From Methanogranum sp963676045 (GTDB lineage Archaea > Thermoplasmatota > Thermoplasmata > Methanomassiliicoccales > Methanomethylophilaceae), in contig OY780938.1 in NCBI GenBank assembly GCA_963676045.1, positions 1,488,001 through 1,552,000 of the forward strand: DNA of 64,000 nucleotides, read 5' to 3'. The translations under genes and the position numbers were made by a program. This document shows positions 62,397-64,000 of this stretch, in pieces. Position 1 is the first letter of the stretch, and each line of letters opens with the position of its first letter. The notes beneath the pieces were generated by a model, which saw only the letters and a program-made list of their open reading frames with translations, ran no database searches and was not told the origin of the DNA.

Positions 62397-62416
62397 GCCC
62401 CTCCGAAAGGAGGGGC
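62397..62416 (+). terminator. Terminator hairpin of the mcr operon
   Basis: GCCCCTCC-GAAA-GGAGGGGC is a perfect eight-pair stem with a stable GNRA tetraloop. The T-run is weak (AAAACACTTGTTCT follows), so it may also protect the 3' end of the message. Confidence 0.7.
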
Positions 62417-62505
62417 AAAACACTTGTTCTAAGATAAATCGTTGTAATGGGATCGGTGGATTTTCAGATCGATCCGACAAATCGAAATCGAGATTTCAGA
62501 CGACC

Positions 62506-63723
62506 TCAATTTTTGTGCATTTGTTTCCATGTTCCATTGAGTCTTGAACCAACGCGGTCCGGGTCCATGGTAGTGACTTCCAATCCAGGTACGACCGCCC
62601 TTACACAAGGTATGTTCACATCTTCCCTTGTAAGGTCCACGATGGCAACCATATCGAACCCATTGACCATCAATCTATCAAGGACGACCTCGATGTCATC
62701 CAATACATAGGGGGTCGCTAGATTGGGGATATCCTCAAGTCTGACCTTTTTATCAAGGTCATGATACCAAACACCGTTGAGTTGTTTGATCTTATCATAT
62801 CCCAGTTCAACGGCAGTCTTTTGCAATTGCGCATTTATCTTCATCCCATGTTTATGCGTGGTCCTGCTTTGTGCAACTTCTGTTATCGCACGCACACATG
62901 CTATCTGGGGATCAAGATGTGTACCTACTCCTATCGTTAGCATCTCGGGGTCTTTGGTCTGTACATCATCCGCAGCAGCACCTATTGTAGGTATTCCAAT
63001 ATCATTTGTCAGGTCCTTCAGATATATCTTGACCCCTGCTTCCTCGAATTTCCTCAATAGTTGGCCAGGTACAGAATCATCATCCACGATGATATCTGCA
63101 TTGGCTATGTTCTTGTCTTCTGCAATGGACCAAGCATCCCTTTCGATCAATTCCAGCAATGAATGCAATATTGCTTCCTCTATGGTATTGCCAGCGGCTA
63201 TTCCGTTCGTATGATATTTGAAAAGTTGAAGATCGGCATCGCTATAGTATGGGTAGAATACCGCACATGCAGGGACCCATACAGGGCATCCTCTGAAAAG
63301 TTCATATCCTTCCACCCAGGCTATCTCCGAATCATAATAGTAATTTAGGATGTTGATCGGTAGGATCATGTCCTTTGGATCAATGGTCAATCCTGTTTCC
63401 TTCGCTTGTTCATACGTTCCATACACTATTTCGTCTGTATCGCGAAGTTCTGCGCTGTATCTTTCCATAGCTTCCATAAGTCCCGATGCAAGGGCCTGTT
63501 CCTTCGTGGGGCCCTTTCCATTGTAATATTTTCCAGCAGGTGCTTCTGGTCTTCCGATCGAGTATACAGGTATGCCTATGTTATCGGTAGCGGTGATGTC
63601 CTCAGGTTGTTTCATCCCTGCCTTTGGAAGTGCGGGGAGCACCCTCTGGATGGTCTCTTCTGGAGGTACTATCCTGATGCCCGTCTTTGGAGAATATTTT
63701 GGACAGCGATCTAGTTGTAGCAT
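62506..63723 (-). CDS. ycaO: YcaO-domain protein, methanogenesis marker 1 (McrA thioamidation)
   Basis: ATP-dependent enzyme that, with a sulfur source and often TfuA, converts the McrA glycine into thioglycine. It is 405 residues. The YcaO ATP/Mg site shows as GLMEAMERYSAEL (E84, E87) and LLELIERDAW (E191, E194, R195), with the closing PGLEVTTMDPDRVGSR. It lies convergent to mcrA, 135 bases from the DUF2098 stop, so enzyme and target are neighbours. A gene in the same direction lies upstream at 63788. Its role in marking McrA is inferred from family knowledge. Confidence 0.93.
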   Translation of the reverse strand: MLQLDRCPKYSPKTGIRIVPPEETIQRVLPALPKAGMKQPEDITATDNIGIPVYSIGRPEAPAGKYYNGKGPTKEQALASGLMEAMERYSAELRDTDEIVYGTYEQAKETGLTIDPKDMILPINILNYYYDSEIAWVEGYELFRGCPVWVPACAVFYPYYSDADLQLFKYHTNGIAAGNTIEEAILHSLLELIERDAWSIAEDKNIANADIIVDDDSVPGQLLRKFEEAGVKIYLKDLTNDIGIPTIGAAADDVQTKDPEMLTIGVGTHLDPQIACVRAITEVAQSRTTHKHGMKINAQLQKTAVELGYDKIKQLNGVWYHDLDKKVRLEDIPNLATPYVLDDIEVVLDRLMVNGFDMVAIVDLTREDVNIPCVRAVVPGLEVTTMDPDRVGSRLNGTWKQMHKN

Positions 63724-63787
63724 GGTGGCGGATAATATTATCGATTGTTAATAAATTATGGCACGGGCATTGGCCCATGCCATCAGT

Positions 63788-64000
63788 TCAAGATTTTATT
63801 CTGTTAAATCCGATCAATACCGATGCAAGCTTGGCATCGTCTTCGTATTTCATGTATTTCCTCATCATAAGGTCGCATGTAGGGGCAGGACTGCAAGAGA
63901 TCACATCTTTGCATCCATTGCTCTCGTTGAGTTCTGGAAAAGATACAGGGGGCATGACGAAATGCTCTCCGCCGTTGACCCTTGTCTTTGGGAACAGAAC
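63788..64000 (-). CDS. C-terminal part of an unknown gene upstream of ycaO
   Basis: The last 70 residues of a frame that runs off the right edge, ending in TGA. It reads ...NGGEHFVMPPVSFPELNE, then GCKDVISCSPAPTCDLMMRKYMKY and ends FNRIKS. Three cysteines (C-x6-C-x6-C spacing) stand close together and could bind a cluster. I cannot name the family. It lies 64 bases before ycaO in the same direction, the place where tfuA or another methanogenesis-marker gene might be expected, but the sequence does not let me say so. Confidence 0.6.
   Translation of the reverse strand, partial: VLFPKTRVNGGEHFVMPPVSFPELNESNGCKDVISCSPAPTCDLMMRKYMKYEDDAKLASVLIGFNRIKS

Overview
The window is a 64 kb piece of a methanogenic archaeal chromosome, most likely from the order Methanomassiliicoccales (Thermoplasmatota). 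The right end carries a complete methyl-coenzyme M reductase operon (mcrB-D-G-A) and a corrinoid:coenzyme M methyltransferase, which point to methyl-reducing methanogenesis. The rest is archaeal house-keeping: polD large subunit, RNAP subunit D, L10e, S13/S4/S11, Rpp21, tetraether synthase, geranylgeranyl reductase and mevalonate kinase. The 23S rRNA gene stands alone without 16S or 5S, as in Thermoplasma relatives. None of the 63 coding regions ends in TAG (53 TGA, 10 TAA by my count), as expected where UAG is reserved for pyrrolysine. A bile-salt-hydrolase-like gene hints at a gut habitat. Base composition looks moderate (not computed), with very AT-rich promoters. No insertion sequence, prophage or CRISPR array was seen.

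Layout. 1-4 kb: a small unknown gene, a short bacterial-type alaS, nifB and a UPF0216 gene. 4.0-7.3 kb: a possible small RNA and the 23S rRNA gene inside a processing stem. 7.4-9.6 kb: metallo-hydrolase, Sua5/YrdC and methionine aminopeptidase as one operon. 9.6-13.2 kb: choloylglycine-hydrolase-like enzyme, DHA2 exporter, MarC protein and tRNA-Leu. 13.6-16.7 kb: a Znu-type metal ABC transporter and a NikR-like regulator. 16.8-24.9 kb: DUF362 ferredoxin, the S13-S4-S11-rpoD operon with a structured leader, then polC and a NOG1 GTPase on the other strand. 25-29 kb: one 1356-residue surface protein with a lamin-tail domain.

29-36.2 kb is rich in lipid genes: tetraether synthase, ferredoxin and geranylgeranyl reductase form one operon, and mevalonate kinase lies nearby in an aminotransferase operon. 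36.2-41.4 kb: membrane protein, HD protein, serS, CRM-domain protein, Rpp21, an unknown gene and L10e. 41.4-46.2 kb: dph2, mtxX-like, queD-queC-queE for preQ0/archaeosine, then Mrp ATPase with a NifX-like partner. 46.2-55.7 kb: VOC proteins, flavin reductase, SepF, an HD phosphohydrolase, RtcB, tRNA-His, ornithine carbamoyltransferase, RecJ-like nuclease and a phosphoesterase.

55.7-64 kb is the methanogenesis block. It holds the methylcobamide:CoM methyltransferase, a DUF169 protein, mcrBDGA-DUF2098 and, convergently, the YcaO enzyme expected to thioamidate McrA. The two most interesting non-coding signals are the folded leader of the S13-S4-S11-rpoD operon, with four mutually compatible helices ending at the Shine-Dalgarno, and the mcr leader, where two competing hairpins (or a pseudoknot) sit just before the ribosome binding site. 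All statements come from reading the sequence; no database search or folding program was run.
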